64,000 bases of DNA from Poriferisodalis sp965116245 (GTDB lineage: Bacteria; Actinomycetota; Acidimicrobiia; Acidimicrobiales; Poriferisodalaceae). Where the stretch lies: positions 2,833,934-2,897,933 of the forward strand of contig OZ220497.1 of the NCBI GenBank assembly GCA_965116245.1. Reading direction: 5' to 3'. Position 1 is the first letter of the stretch, and every line of letters starts with the position of its first letter. The notes under the pieces were generated by a model. The model saw only the letters and a program-made list of their open reading frames with translations. It had not been told where the DNA came from and searched no databases. The translations under genes and the position numbers were made by a program. This document shows positions 25,972 to 35,500 of the stretch, piece after piece.

Positions 25972-27597
25972 ATGCCAGGCTGGCTGGGTAGATGCAAGGC
26001 CGCCGCGGCTGCGGCTGCCGTCTCTGCTGTGCTGGTGGTGTTAGTGCCCGCCTCGGTGGGCGCGCAATCCGGTGATGCATACCTAGCTGGCTCTGAAGCA
26101 TGGACAGAATCTGATTGTGCCGGAGAGATGCCGATTGTTGTCGGCTCTGACGCCAAGGCCCAGTCGGATATCTACAGCGCCATCACACTCGCGGGAGCCA
26201 TTGACACCGACTGCATAGTTCTCGCTGGCGCACGCGAGGCCGTCATGCCCACTGCAGAGCAAAGGCGTCTCGAGGACGCGAAGTCAGGCGGATATGTCGT
26301 TGGCGGCGAAGCTGCGGTACCTACAGCCAAGATCGCAGGACGCGACGTGGAGCGCATCGGCGGAGCCGACCGATGGGAGACAGCGCAACAAGTCGGCGCT
26401 ATCGCAGCAGGTTCTGATCCCACCGATGTGCCGGACCCACCGTCAAAGTCTGGTTCAATCAAGGTTGAGTCGGCTGGAGCGCACATCAGCGGCGCTGAGG
26501 GCTGGTTCGGTTCCGACTGCGCCGACGAGATACCAATCGTGGTCGGCTCAGATGCTGATGCCCAATCCGACATCTACAGCGCCATCACCCTCGCCGGAGT
26601 AATCGACACGCCGTGCGTCATCCTCGCCGGAGCCCGAGATGATCGCATGCCCACCGCCCAACGCAAACGCTTGGAAGCGGCCGCACCAGGCGGCTTTGTC
26701 GTCGGCGGCACAGCAGCCGTACCCACCGCGAAAACCACTGGACGAAGCACCACACGAATTGCCGGAGCCGACCGCTGGGAGACAGCGCATTTGGTAGGCC
26801 AGCGCGCTGCTGGCCAAAACGCTGCTTACACGGCCATCTCGGCCGGCGCCTACCACACCTGCGCACTCCGCACCAACGGCTCTGCAGTCTGCTGGGGCTC
26901 GAACTTCTTTGGGCAGTCGGACGTTCCTAGCGGTAGCTACACAGCCATTTCGGCCGGACGCAGTCACACGTGCGCAGTCCGCACCAACCGCACCGCAATC
27001 TGCTGGGGCTACAACGGCTCTGGCCAAACCGACGTACCCGACAGCACCTATGCCGCCATCGAGGCTGGCAATTTCCACTCATGCGCGATCCGCAAGAATG
27101 GCACGGCTGTCTGCTGGGGCCGGAACGATCACGGACAAACCAACGCACCGGACGGCACCTACACGGCCATCGCCGCTGGATATGACCGCGCTTGCGCGAT
27201 CCGCACCGGCGGCCAAGTTCTTTGCTGGGGCAATAACGAGAATAGACAAACGAACGTACCCGACGGTAACTACACCGCAATAGCGGCTGGCAATGACCAT
27301 TCATGCGGGATCCGCACTGACGGTACCGCGGTCTGCTGGGGAGACAACGACTTCGGCGTTACTGACGTGCCCGATGGCAAGTTCACATCTATTGCAGCCG
27401 GGCGCTCTTGGTCATGTGCGTTGCGTAGCGATGGCGAAGAAGTCTGCTGGGGCTATGACGCGTTTGGGCGATCCAACGTGCCTGATGGCACCTACGCAGC
27501 CATCACAGTAGGCAGCGAACACTTATGTGCAGTCCGAACCAGCGGCCAAGCGATCTGCTGGGGCGACGACACGTTCGGCCAACTTGACGTGCCGTAG
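25972..27597 (+). CDS. Secreted protein: two cell-wall-binding-like modules plus seven RCC1-like repeats
   Basis: Paralogue of the preceding gene, with the same architecture in 541 residues: a signal sequence (RCKAAAAAAAVSAVLVVLVPASVGAQS without the first protein's odd leader), two modules ending in GADRWETA, and seven RCC1-like repeats of 37 residues with a paired C...CWG signature. Start is the ATG at 25972 behind AAGGGAGTTCTT, with no homopolymer. The N-terminal 250 residues of the two proteins are very similar, the repeat parts differ in number. It shows what the first protein's true start should look like. Expected at the cell surface. Confidence 0.83.
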   Translation: MPGWLGRCKAAAAAAAVSAVLVVLVPASVGAQSGDAYLAGSEAWTESDCAGEMPIVVGSDAKAQSDIYSAITLAGAIDTDCIVLAGAREAVMPTAEQRRLEDAKSGGYVVGGEAAVPTAKIAGRDVERIGGADRWETAQQVGAIAAGSDPTDVPDPPSKSGSIKVESAGAHISGAEGWFGSDCADEIPIVVGSDADAQSDIYSAITLAGVIDTPCVILAGARDDRMPTAQRKRLEAAAPGGFVVGGTAAVPTAKTTGRSTTRIAGADRWETAHLVGQRAAGQNAAYTAISAGAYHTCALRTNGSAVCWGSNFFGQSDVPSGSYTAISAGRSHTCAVRTNRTAICWGYNGSGQTDVPDSTYAAIEAGNFHSCAIRKNGTAVCWGRNDHGQTNAPDGTYTAIAAGYDRACAIRTGGQVLCWGNNENRQTNVPDGNYTAIAAGNDHSCGIRTDGTAVCWGDNDFGVTDVPDGKFTSIAAGRSWSCALRSDGEEVCWGYDAFGRSNVPDGTYAAITVGSEHLCAVRTSGQAICWGDDTFGQLDVP

Positions 27598-27762
27598 TTG
27601 CTGTCTATTGAGGACCCTCCGGTCGGAGACCGGGTCAGATTCACCGCATTGGCAGGTCGTGGACCGCGGCGGTTCGTGTGACTCTGCCTCGCAAGGTCTT
27701 GCACTGGCTTGACGGTCCAGACCATCCCCCATTTTGTGGCACGTGTGTACTACTGTGGACTC

Positions 27763-29262
27763 ATGTACTCGCAGGTGCAGCAGGCGGTTGAGTGTCTCAC
27801 TGTCGCTCTTGATGGTGTCGACGCTGCGCCTACCGGGGAGCTTGTGCGCTCTCTTGGACCGGCGAAGTCGCTTCGTTCTCTTGTCGAGTTGTACGAAACC
27901 AAAACAGCCTCCGCGGTTGCTGCACGCGAACGTCATGGCGACGGCGGAGCGGGACTGCTCAATCAGGTTGGTGGACTGTCGCGCTCTGACGCGGCACGCA
28001 AAATACGCACCGAAACAGGACTCGCGCAGTTGCCCGCTGCTCGTAGCGGTGTGGCTGCGGGAGAGATCAGTTCCGCTAACGCAGACAAGCTGGTTCAGGC
28101 TGCCCGCAAAACTGGTCCCCAAGCGGTGCAAGATGCTGTTGAGCTTGTGCAGCTAGCGAAGAGCTTGCCTGATGATGAGTTCGCGCAAGCCGCTCAACGC
28201 TGGACCACGCGTCAGCTAAGCGCTGAGGATCTCGCTGCGCGGCATCGCCGCTTGCGACAGCAGCGCCAAGTTCGGTTCTGGTCTAGTGACGATGGGGCTG
28301 TGCAGATGCGCGGCAGCTTCGATACCGAGATGGGCGCTCGCATTCAGCACAGCCTCCAACAACAAGCTGAACTGCTACGTCGCACTGATCGGCAACAACT
28401 CAAGCGCGGACAGATTGACTCTTCGACCGGTGACGCTGTGGACAGCCCAGATCTCAGCAGCCCAGGTGTCAGAACGCATGATCAGCGCATGGCCGACGCT
28501 CTCGATGGGCTCCTACGAAGCGCTGACGTGCCCAGCACCGGCGCTTCACAGCCAAGCGACACGCTGACGCGCAGCGGAAACCGACGCAAAGACTCGCTCG
28601 CCTCCGATACACCAGAGTCCAACACTGCGGTCGGCCTTACCCGCAGCCAGCGCACAAACTCACTCCACACCGACTCCCAGCACACAGATTCTGGGCACAC
28701 CGATTCTGCGCGCGCTGAGTCTCAACCGACGGATGCGCGAAGCGCTGGGTCTCGGCGTACCGACGCGGAGATCGTTGTTCGAGCTGATCTCGATGCGCTG
28801 TTGGGCGAACCCGGCGGTCTCGCTGAGATCGCTGGCAGCGGCCCGATACCACCACAAGTGCTCCAACGGCTGGCTTGCAACTCTGATTTGTCAATGGTGA
28901 TCTTCAAAGACGACCTCACACCGCTATATGAGACAACAACTAGTCGGGCTCCTACCGCATCCCAACGACGCGCACTCATCGCCCGCGACAGCGCCTGCAT
29001 CGGCTGCGGCGCGCCACCCGACCAATGCGAGATTCATCACATAGTTCCATGGTCCTGTGGCGGCAAAACCCAGATCGACAACCTCACCCTCGTGTGCTGG
29101 TCCTGCCACGACCGCATCCACGACAACAACTGGCAAGTCGCTAAACAGAACGGCCGATACCGACTCACAACCTGCGACAACGCTCAGCAGGTCAATCTTG
29201 CTCGGTCACGAAAACCCTCAAGTCACGCTTCGTTGTTCGCTCCACGCTCAGGCGAGCCATAA
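27763..29262 (+). CDS. DUF222 / HNH endonuclease domain protein (13E12 repeat family type)
   Basis: The helical N-terminal half (about 1-210) has the DUF222 look common in actinobacterial 13E12-like proteins, with GGLSRSDAARKIRTE and AARSGVAAGEISSANADKL. The C-terminus (about 395-450) is an HNH nuclease: CIGCGAPPDQCEIHHIVPWSCGG, then NLTLVCWSCHDRIH, with two CxxC zinc pairs. Between them is a Ser/Thr/His-rich linker of about 90 residues with HTDS repeats. I prefer the ATG at 27763; a TTG 54 bp upstream is also open. The role of this family is not settled; a mobile or DNA-processing function is often suggested. Confidence 0.85.
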   Translation: MYSQVQQAVECLTVALDGVDAAPTGELVRSLGPAKSLRSLVELYETKTASAVAARERHGDGGAGLLNQVGGLSRSDAARKIRTETGLAQLPAARSGVAAGEISSANADKLVQAARKTGPQAVQDAVELVQLAKSLPDDEFAQAAQRWTTRQLSAEDLAARHRRLRQQRQVRFWSSDDGAVQMRGSFDTEMGARIQHSLQQQAELLRRTDRQQLKRGQIDSSTGDAVDSPDLSSPGVRTHDQRMADALDGLLRSADVPSTGASQPSDTLTRSGNRRKDSLASDTPESNTAVGLTRSQRTNSLHTDSQHTDSGHTDSARAESQPTDARSAGSRRTDAEIVVRADLDALLGEPGGLAEIAGSGPIPPQVLQRLACNSDLSMVIFKDDLTPLYETTTSRAPTASQRRALIARDSACIGCGAPPDQCEIHHIVPWSCGGKTQIDNLTLVCWSCHDRIHDNNWQVAKQNGRYRLTTCDNAQQVNLARSRKPSSHASLFAPRSGEP

Positions 29263-29311
29263 CAGCGACGTGCCGCCACCGCGGCACCGACCCATCCTGC
29301 AGGGGATCCCG

Positions 29312-29385
29312 TCGGGAAGGCGGGATTTGAACCCACGACCCCCTGCTCCCAAAGCAGGTGCGCTACCAGGCTGCGCCACTTCCCG
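29312..29385 (-). tRNA. tRNA-Pro (anticodon TGG)
   Basis: The minus strand folds as a cloverleaf: acceptor CGGGAAG/CTTCCCG, anticodon stem CCTGC/GCAGG around TTTGGGA, T-loop TTCAAAT. The anticodon TGG reads proline codons. CCA is not encoded. Confidence 0.95.
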
Positions 29386-29700
29386 TGTCTGTTGTTGATG
29401 CCTGTGCCTGTGTAGAACGATCGAGCCGCCTAGTTGCAGAGGCCTAGAAGGTCAATCGTACCGGTGGCGACGCTGTCAACTGGGCGCACATCTGGCTATT
29501 CGGCTATGTCTCGGCTAGGTCAGAACCAGGCCGAGCCTGGAGTCTCAAACCTTGCCCGCCCGACGACGTTCGGCGCGACGGCCCGACGGCCCGACGGTGA
29601 CACTTGGCAATGAAGTGCCCATGCAGGCGGCCTCATGCCACACCAGCCGTGAGCACCCGGTGTGCCAGTCAGTCGTTGACTCAGCCAGTCGTTGACTCAG
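29386..29700. other. Noncoding stretch between tRNA-Pro and the ferredoxin gene
   Basis: No supportable gene. It should hold the tRNA-Pro promoter. Short repeats of GCCCGACG occur near 29570-29597, and the 16-bp repeat at 29670 closes the region. Confidence 0.5.
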
Positions 29701-29717
29701 TCAGTCGTAGACTGCGA
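29670..29717. repeat. 16-bp tandem repeat at the ferredoxin stop
   Basis: Units CAGTCGTTGACTCAGC (29670-29685), an almost identical copy (29686-29701) and a degenerate third. It overlaps the final codons of the ferredoxin frame. Confidence 0.8.
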
Positions 29718-29892
29718 TCACTTGTGTCGGGCAGCTTGCGGCCGCGGTGCGGACCGCGCCGTGATGCTCGGCACTTGGGCTGTCCTCAAGCAGATGGACG
29801 AGACCATCGTCGCCTACCTCAAATATGCCCGGAGCGATCATCTCGCATGAACCGCTTCCGATGCACTTGTCTACATCGATTGTGATTTTCAC
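29701..29892 (-). CDS. Small ferredoxin, probably [3Fe-4S]
   Basis: A 63-residue electron carrier of the kind that serves bacterial P450s. The cluster ligands are C10, C16 and the cysteine in AASCPTQVI; at the place of the second ligand of a [4Fe-4S] site there is serine (CIGSGSC), which favours a three-iron cluster. The GTG start at 29892 has GGGAGG six bases ahead and is followed by KITIDVDKC as in the family. No reductase or P450 is adjacent; the only P450 in the window is 14 kb away. Confidence 0.88.
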   Translation of the reverse strand: MKITIDVDKCIGSGSCEMIAPGIFEVGDDGLVHLLEDSPSAEHHGAVRTAAASCPTQVIAVYD

Positions 29893-30455
29893 TGTGCCTC
29901 CCAGTCAACGGCCTCCCGGTCAACGCTGCCCGGTAAACCCGGTCTGCGAGCCACCGGCTCAAGTCAGTCCTCAAGCTTCGTGACTTCGTAGATCGCAGAC
30001 CACGCTAGGCCGCGTCATGTTGACAATTTGACATTCTGCCCTGCCGGGCATCGTTTGCAAAATGAGTTCGCTGACCCGAAGAGCCTGCTGCCCCAAGGAA
30101 CTCACTCGCCGCTTGCCGCTCGCCAGATTTCGCAGCAAGGCTCATTCGCAACGTGGCTTATGCGCAACAGAAACAATGCCGGGCACGCGGGACGCTGTGC
30201 GGTTACCCTCAGCCACGGTTTCTCGGGCCGCCAAGGACATCACTGACACGCTATGCGCTTGCATCGTCTGCGCTTGCACGCTCTGCGATTCCTGTCTGCC
30301 CGTGCAGACTTGACAATCCCTAGCAACAGTCTCTAGCAACCAGAACCAACACCAACCAGAACTAGTACCAGCCAGAACTAGTACCAGCCAGAGCTAGTAC
30401 CAGCCGGAACACCACCAACACAACTAGCGTCAACAAGCCAATAAGGAGAGTCGCC
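29893..30455. other. Noncoding region between ferredoxin and LLM oxidoreductase genes
   Basis: No gene I can support in these 563 bases. It lies between divergent genes, so both promoters should be here. The right end carries a 16-bp repeat array; the AAGGAGA ribosome site of the next gene follows. Confidence 0.5.
30351..30410. repeat. 16-bp tandem repeat upstream of the LLM oxidoreductase
   Basis: Four units of the ACCAGCCAGAACTAGT type (30351-30366, 30367-30382, 30383-30398, partial to 30410). The array ends about 45 bases before the start codon, so it lies in the 5' leader. Confidence 0.88.
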
Positions 30456-31298
30456 ATGAAGATCGGCGTGATGATGTTCCCCACCGACAAGGCCATTGGG
30501 CCCATTGAGTTGGCTAAAGCCGCTGAGGAGCGCGGTTTTGAGTCACTGTGGTTCCCAGAGCACAGCCACATCCCCACCAGTCGGGAGACACCTTGGGGCG
30601 GCAACGAGGGCGCACCGCCGCTGCCCGAAGAGTACTGGCGCACCCACGACCAGTTCGTGTCGCTCGGAGCCGCCGCTGCGGTTACGAACAACATCATGCT
30701 CGGCACCGGTATCACACTGGTAGCCCAGCGCGACCCAATCTGGCTAGCCAAAGAAGCCGCCACCGTGGATCGGATCTCCAACGGTCGGTTCATCCTCGGC
30801 ATCGGCTACGGCTGGAATAAAGAAGAACTGCGACACCACGGTGTGAAATACACCGATCGACGCGCAATCACTCGCGAGACGATGCTGGCGGTACGCGAGC
30901 TATGGACCAACGACGAAGCCGAATTCCACGGCGACTGGGTGAACTTCGACTCTTCATGGGCATGGCCGAAGCCGGTCCAAGAAGGCGGGCCGAAGGTTAT
31001 TCTGGGTGGAGCGGCTGGTCCGAAGACCGTCGCCGACATCGTTGAATTCTGCGACGGTTGGATGCCAATCTCGGGGCGTTACGACTTCTCAGCGCCAATC
31101 GGCCAGATCCGTGAGGCTGCTGTGTCGGCTGGACGCGACCCGGATGAGATTGAATTCGGCCAGTTCGGCACTCCCCCCAAGCCGGAGATTCTTGAGAACC
31201 TCGCCGAGCTTGGTTGCACCCGAGTAGTGCTAGGACTCCCGCCAGCACCTGCAGATGTCGTGCTCCCAATCCTCGACAAGCACGCGGCGCTGTTGTAA
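30456..31298 (+). CDS. LLM-class flavin/F420-dependent oxidoreductase
   Basis: Luciferase-like monooxygenase fold (TIM barrel). The N-terminus KIGVMMFPTDKAI, SLWFPEHSHIP, ITLVAQRDPIWLAKEAATVD and FILGIGYGWNKEEL are typical of actinobacterial F420-dependent LLM proteins of unknown substrate. Length 280 aa is normal. ATG follows AAGGAGAGTCGCC. F420 use is inferred from family resemblance and from the F420 reductase gene in the same window. Confidence 0.87.
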   Translation: MKIGVMMFPTDKAIGPIELAKAAEERGFESLWFPEHSHIPTSRETPWGGNEGAPPLPEEYWRTHDQFVSLGAAAAVTNNIMLGTGITLVAQRDPIWLAKEAATVDRISNGRFILGIGYGWNKEELRHHGVKYTDRRAITRETMLAVRELWTNDEAEFHGDWVNFDSSWAWPKPVQEGGPKVILGGAAGPKTVADIVEFCDGWMPISGRYDFSAPIGQIREAAVSAGRDPDEIEFGQFGTPPKPEILENLAELGCTRVVLGLPPAPADVVLPILDKHAALL

Positions 31299-31353
31299 CC
31301 GCTAGCCGTTTTGGCCACTGGGTGTTTTGGCCAACGGCCGTTTTGGCTAGCGG
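31299..31353 (+). terminator. Long-loop inverted repeat after the LLM gene
   Basis: CCGCTAGCC (31299-31307) and GGCTAGCGG (31345-31353) are perfect nine-base complements and begin right at the stop codon. The loop is long and no clean T tract follows, so a terminator role is only possible. Confidence 0.35.
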
Positions 31354-31617
31354 CTGGTGCCGCTGGCGATTGTTTGGCGAGCGTGTGCCGCAAATCGAGA
31401 TATTTGACTACGGGACTTCCAGCCTCCAGACAATGCAACCGCCAGACGTAGCAACCGGCCGAACAGCTTGAGCACCAGCCCAGACAGATCCAGTTCAGCC
31501 TCGGGTAGCAACCTCGGTCACCAGCCTTTGGCATCCGCCTTGACTGCCAACCGTGACTGGCAACCTTGACCGCTTACCATGACTGCCAGCCTTGACTTCC
31601 TACCGTGACGGCCAACC
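31299..31617. other. Noncoding region between LLM and NUDIX genes, rich in repeats
   Basis: No gene. Directly after the LLM stop is a long inverted repeat; around 31303-31346 GCCGTTTTGGC recurs; from about 31537 to 31620 there are degenerate copies of a 15-bp CCAACCTTGACTG-like unit that run into the start of the NUDIX frame. Confidence 0.6.
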
Positions 31618-32274
31618 TTGACTGACAGCGCGCCCGGTGTTGAGCTTCTTGATGTCGTGGACAAGATGGGGCGACACGTCCGCACAGCATCGCGCCAAGA
31701 GGTACACGAACGCGGCGAGTGGCACCATGTTTTCCATTGCCTAATCGCGAAGCTGTGCGATGGTGTTCCGACAGTCGTGTTGCAGGGGCGCTCGCTGTCC
31801 AAGGCTGCATTTCCTGGACTATTGGACATCAGCGCCGCTGGCCATCTAGCAGCCGGCGAAACGCCGCTGCAAGGTGTTCGGGAACTGACCGAAGAACTGG
31901 GCGTCAGGCCTAGCCCAACTGAGTTAGTGCCGCTAGGAGTTCGCAGAATTGTTGACAACAGCGGTGAGGGCAAGCTCAACTGCGAGATGGTCAACGTCTA
32001 CCTACTGCGAGACGACCGTCCGCTGTCGGACTACGTGGTAGCCCGTGACGAAGTTGACGGCGTCTACGAAGTACCGATCGCGCGGTTTCTCTCGTTGCTA
32101 GGTGGCGGCCCGCCACTCACAGCGCACGGCGTGGAACTAGCGGGTCACCCAGACGCGCGAGACGTGTACCGCGAAGTAAGTCTCAACGACATCGTGCCCG
32201 GAACTGAGTACTGGGTAGTGCTCTTGGTAATGGCCCAGCGCTTTCTAGCTAGCCAGCGCCCACTCGCAATCTGA
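31618..32274 (+). CDS. NUDIX hydrolase (YfcD / isopentenyl-diphosphate isomerase-like type)
   Basis: 218-residue NUDIX protein. The Nudix box reads GHLAAGETPLQGVRELTEELG, the variant seen in YfcD-like members that begin ELLDVVDKMGRH and have RQEVHERGEWHHVFH. Substrate unknown, a nucleoside or isoprenoid diphosphate being typical. The start is TTG 31618, the only in-frame start that keeps the conserved ELLDVVD; a TGA lies four codons upstream. That TTG sits within the last copy of the upstream repeat. Confidence 0.82.
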   Translation: MTDSAPGVELLDVVDKMGRHVRTASRQEVHERGEWHHVFHCLIAKLCDGVPTVVLQGRSLSKAAFPGLLDISAAGHLAAGETPLQGVRELTEELGVRPSPTELVPLGVRRIVDNSGEGKLNCEMVNVYLLRDDRPLSDYVVARDEVDGVYEVPIARFLSLLGGGPPLTAHGVELAGHPDARDVYREVSLNDIVPGTEYWVVLLVMAQRFLASQRPLAI

Positions 32275-32412
32275 GATGCCGCGAGGCACGTCAGTCACAC
32301 TGCGCCACTAGGCCATTAGTCCACTAGTTGACTAGTCCACTGCGCCACAGTTCCTCCGAGCCCGCTGCCCCACCAAGGCCACTGCGCAGCCAGCAGCGTC
32401 CCCATGAGATGT

Positions 32413-32470
32413 GCCACCAATAGGTGTGCCCTGCCAATAGGCGTGCCCTCCCAGGGGTGTGCCCTTGGGT
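32413..32470. repeat. 15-17 bp repeat downstream of the helicase
   Basis: Three to four adjacent units of GCCCTGCCAATAGGCGT-like sequence between the convergent NUDIX and helicase genes. Confidence 0.7.
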
Positions 32471-32524
32471 AGACGGCCAGTTGCTTTAGATGTGGTGTCT
32501 AGCCGTGATGTTTAGCCGCTGCTT

Positions 32525-35500
32525 CTAGCCGTGCTGGGCAATCAGGGGCAACACCTCATCGCCGTAACGGTCGATCTTCACTGGGCCTATCCCCGGCACA
32601 GCCAACAACTCGGCATTGTTGCTGGGACGTCGCGTTGCTAGAGCGATCAAGACTGCATCGGAAAAGACCACGAACGCCGGTACAGAATCGGCACGGCTTC
32701 GATTGAGGCGCCACTCGCGCAGCACCTCAAAAAGTGCTTGATCAAACAAGGCTGGCATATGCAGCGCCGGATCATGCAGCGCTTGATCATGCGGCGCTCG
32801 ACCATGCTGCGTTTGATCATATGGCACATCAGACGCAACATCGGTCGGCACGGCGTTCTGACTAAACCGACCCGGATCAGTCCGATTCACGTCAGCCCGA
32901 ATCACATCAGCCCGGGTCTGAGGCTTGGTTCGGCCATTGAGTTGGCTCTTGTTGCCTCGAGCGCGCGCTCGCTGCGCGCTTCGGCTGGATTCGGCGCTGA
33001 TATCAAAGCTGCGTCTGGCATTGAGTTCTGCAAGAAACGGTGTCGCAAGCTCGTCACACACCAGAGTTACTGATTCGGAACAGCGGGTCAGAGCAACATG
33101 GAAAATACGCCTTTCTTCTTCCATGTCGTGGGCGAGGCGGTGTGGAAACAGCCCCTCGGAGGCCTCGTAGATGATGACATGCGGCCATTCGAGTCCCTTG
33201 ACGCGGTGAACGGTCGATAAACGCACGGAGCTGCCCTTGTGGTGCCGCGTGCGTTGGTCGGCGCCGCTCTCGCTCGACAAGCCATGCGCAGATGTATCGG
33301 CGCTACGTGACACGGCACGGTTTGGCTCGGCGCTACGTGACACGGCACGGTTTGGCTCGGCGCTGCGTGACACGGCGCGGTTTGGCTCGGCGCTACGTGA
33401 CTCGGCTCTGCGTGGTGCAGTGTCGTCTGCCTCACTGCCCTGTGGTTCGGTGCCCGCGGCGATTTCCTGTCGGCTCTGTTGATCCAGTTGACCACTTAGC
33501 CAGACAGCGAAGCTGGCCGGGTCAGGATGCAAATCGGCGACCGAGATGAGTGCCCTTAGGTCGTCGCCATGCGCCGACCGATCCACCGACCGACGTGAGG
33601 CGTCTAGACGAGTATCAAGGCTGAGGCCCAATCCGAGCTCGTCTCGTACTAGCTCCAGGATCGACCGGGCCGAAAGCTGCTCGTTCATTGTTCTTTGGCG
33701 CAGCATGTCAACGTCATCTGCGTACTCACTGATCTTGACCAACGTTCGTTCGTCTTTCATTCGCTCAGCCAACGCGCGTAACGCAGCAATGCTGCGCTGC
33801 TCACCGATCCACTCGATTACTCGCGGCGAAATGCCCCGAGGAGGGCGACGCGCCGCGTCGCACAAGGCACCACTGGGAAGTCCGCTACTGGGGGCAACGG
33901 CCAACCGAAGCCAGGCCAGAGCGCCAGCGATTCCCGTGCGCTCAATGAACCTGCGACCTAAAGGTGCATCTGCGGGCACGCCCATATCAGCAAGCACAAC
34001 TTGGGGAACGAGCAGAGTGCTGTTGACCCGCGTCAATACAGCAATATCGGAAGGCTTCGCACCGCTGTCGATCAGCGATGTCACCGCCTCCCGAAGTGCC
34101 GCAGCCGTCTCGGAAGTGGTCTTGACGGCAATTGCGGTGTCCTGCTTGTGGCCGCTAAGGGTCGGCGCAATGATCTGCTTGTCAATCCTGCGGAGATTGT
34201 GCGACAGCAAATTGCTGGCTGCTCCGATCACCGGTGTCGGGCAACGATAGTTCACGTGCAAGTGATGCCGGTCTGCCCCCGGAAAGTACTTGTGGAAGTC
34301 AATAAGCCATTGCGGTGATGCACCCGCGTAGCCATAGATCGTCTGGTCGTCATCACCGACAGCGAAGACATCGGCGCGTGGCCCGGCTAAAAGCCGAATC
34401 ATCAACAAATGCGCTGGCGTCAAGTCCTGGAACTCGTCCACTAGCAGAACGCCGCAGACTCGGCGTGCAGCGGCACGCGCCAGCGGGTCGGTCAGCAAAA
34501 TCTCAATCGCCCGTATGACCTGCTGGTCAAAGTCAACCAATCCGCTGGCCGACATCTCCTCAATGAAACGTGGTGCCGCGGTAGCAAAATCGGGCACGTC
34601 CGGCTGGAAGTCGCGTTCGACCTCAGCAGGCTCCCGAAGGCCCAGCCGAGAAGCGCTGAGCGCTTCCAGCCATGGGGCGAACGGATCTGTCATTGCCTGG
34701 CGGCGACGCTTGATTAGACCGTCCAGGCGGACTCGGACGCCAGGCTCGTCAATCACGTCCACGCGGCGGTGTTGAGAGGGCCTGGCGAAGGGCCCGCTGC
34801 CGTTGCATATTGCGAGAGCCAAACTGTTCAAAGTGCGCACTTCGATGCCAGCAAGGTCGGTCGTGCGCTCCTGCATTTCACGCCGCGCGCGCACGTTGAA
34901 CGCCACGAGACATACCGAGCCCGCTGCGATCCCTAAGTCCCGCACCAGATACCGCGCACGTTCAGTGAGCACGCGAGTCTTGCCGGAACCCGCAGGCGCA
35001 ACAATGCAGGCCGCTCCGCCGAGGTGTCGTACGGCGCCACGCTGGTCATCTGCGAGACGGTCGTTTATAGGAGTATGATCGTTTACAGGAATGCTGTGAG
35101 TCAGGTCGGTTTGCGCATTTGACCGAACAGCACTGCCAACAGGCCTCAAGTTGCCGATAGCCAGATTCGTGGCCGGTATCACCGGCGCAGCCAAACTTCG
35201 GGTGCCAGCGTCAACCGTCCCAACGCAGGCACGGTCAAGCGGTCCGCCGTCACACCACACCGGACTGCCCTCAACAATCACGTCACCCGCTACCCCACCC
35301 TTAACGCCGTCTGCTAAACCACCGGCTGCAGTGTCAACGCAGCGCTGAGCGCCGTGTCTCAGCGCTAGTGAGACGGGAGCAAAACTCGCGCCGCGTGGGT
35401 CTCGCGCGTCTACGACGTTGGCTGTGAGCAAGTGAGCCAGCACTTCTGCTCGCATGGTCAAACCCGGCGTTAGCTCCCACCAAGGCGCGTGCCACACGGC

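Noticed and set aside
27763..29262. HNH protein as transposase of an insertion sequence
   Set aside because: No terminal inverted repeats or target duplications were seen; DUF222/HNH proteins are not insertion-sequence transposases.
30028..30313. Two overlapping plus-strand frames of 72 and 83 codons
   Set aside because: Poor starts and no domain; they lie in a promoter-type region.
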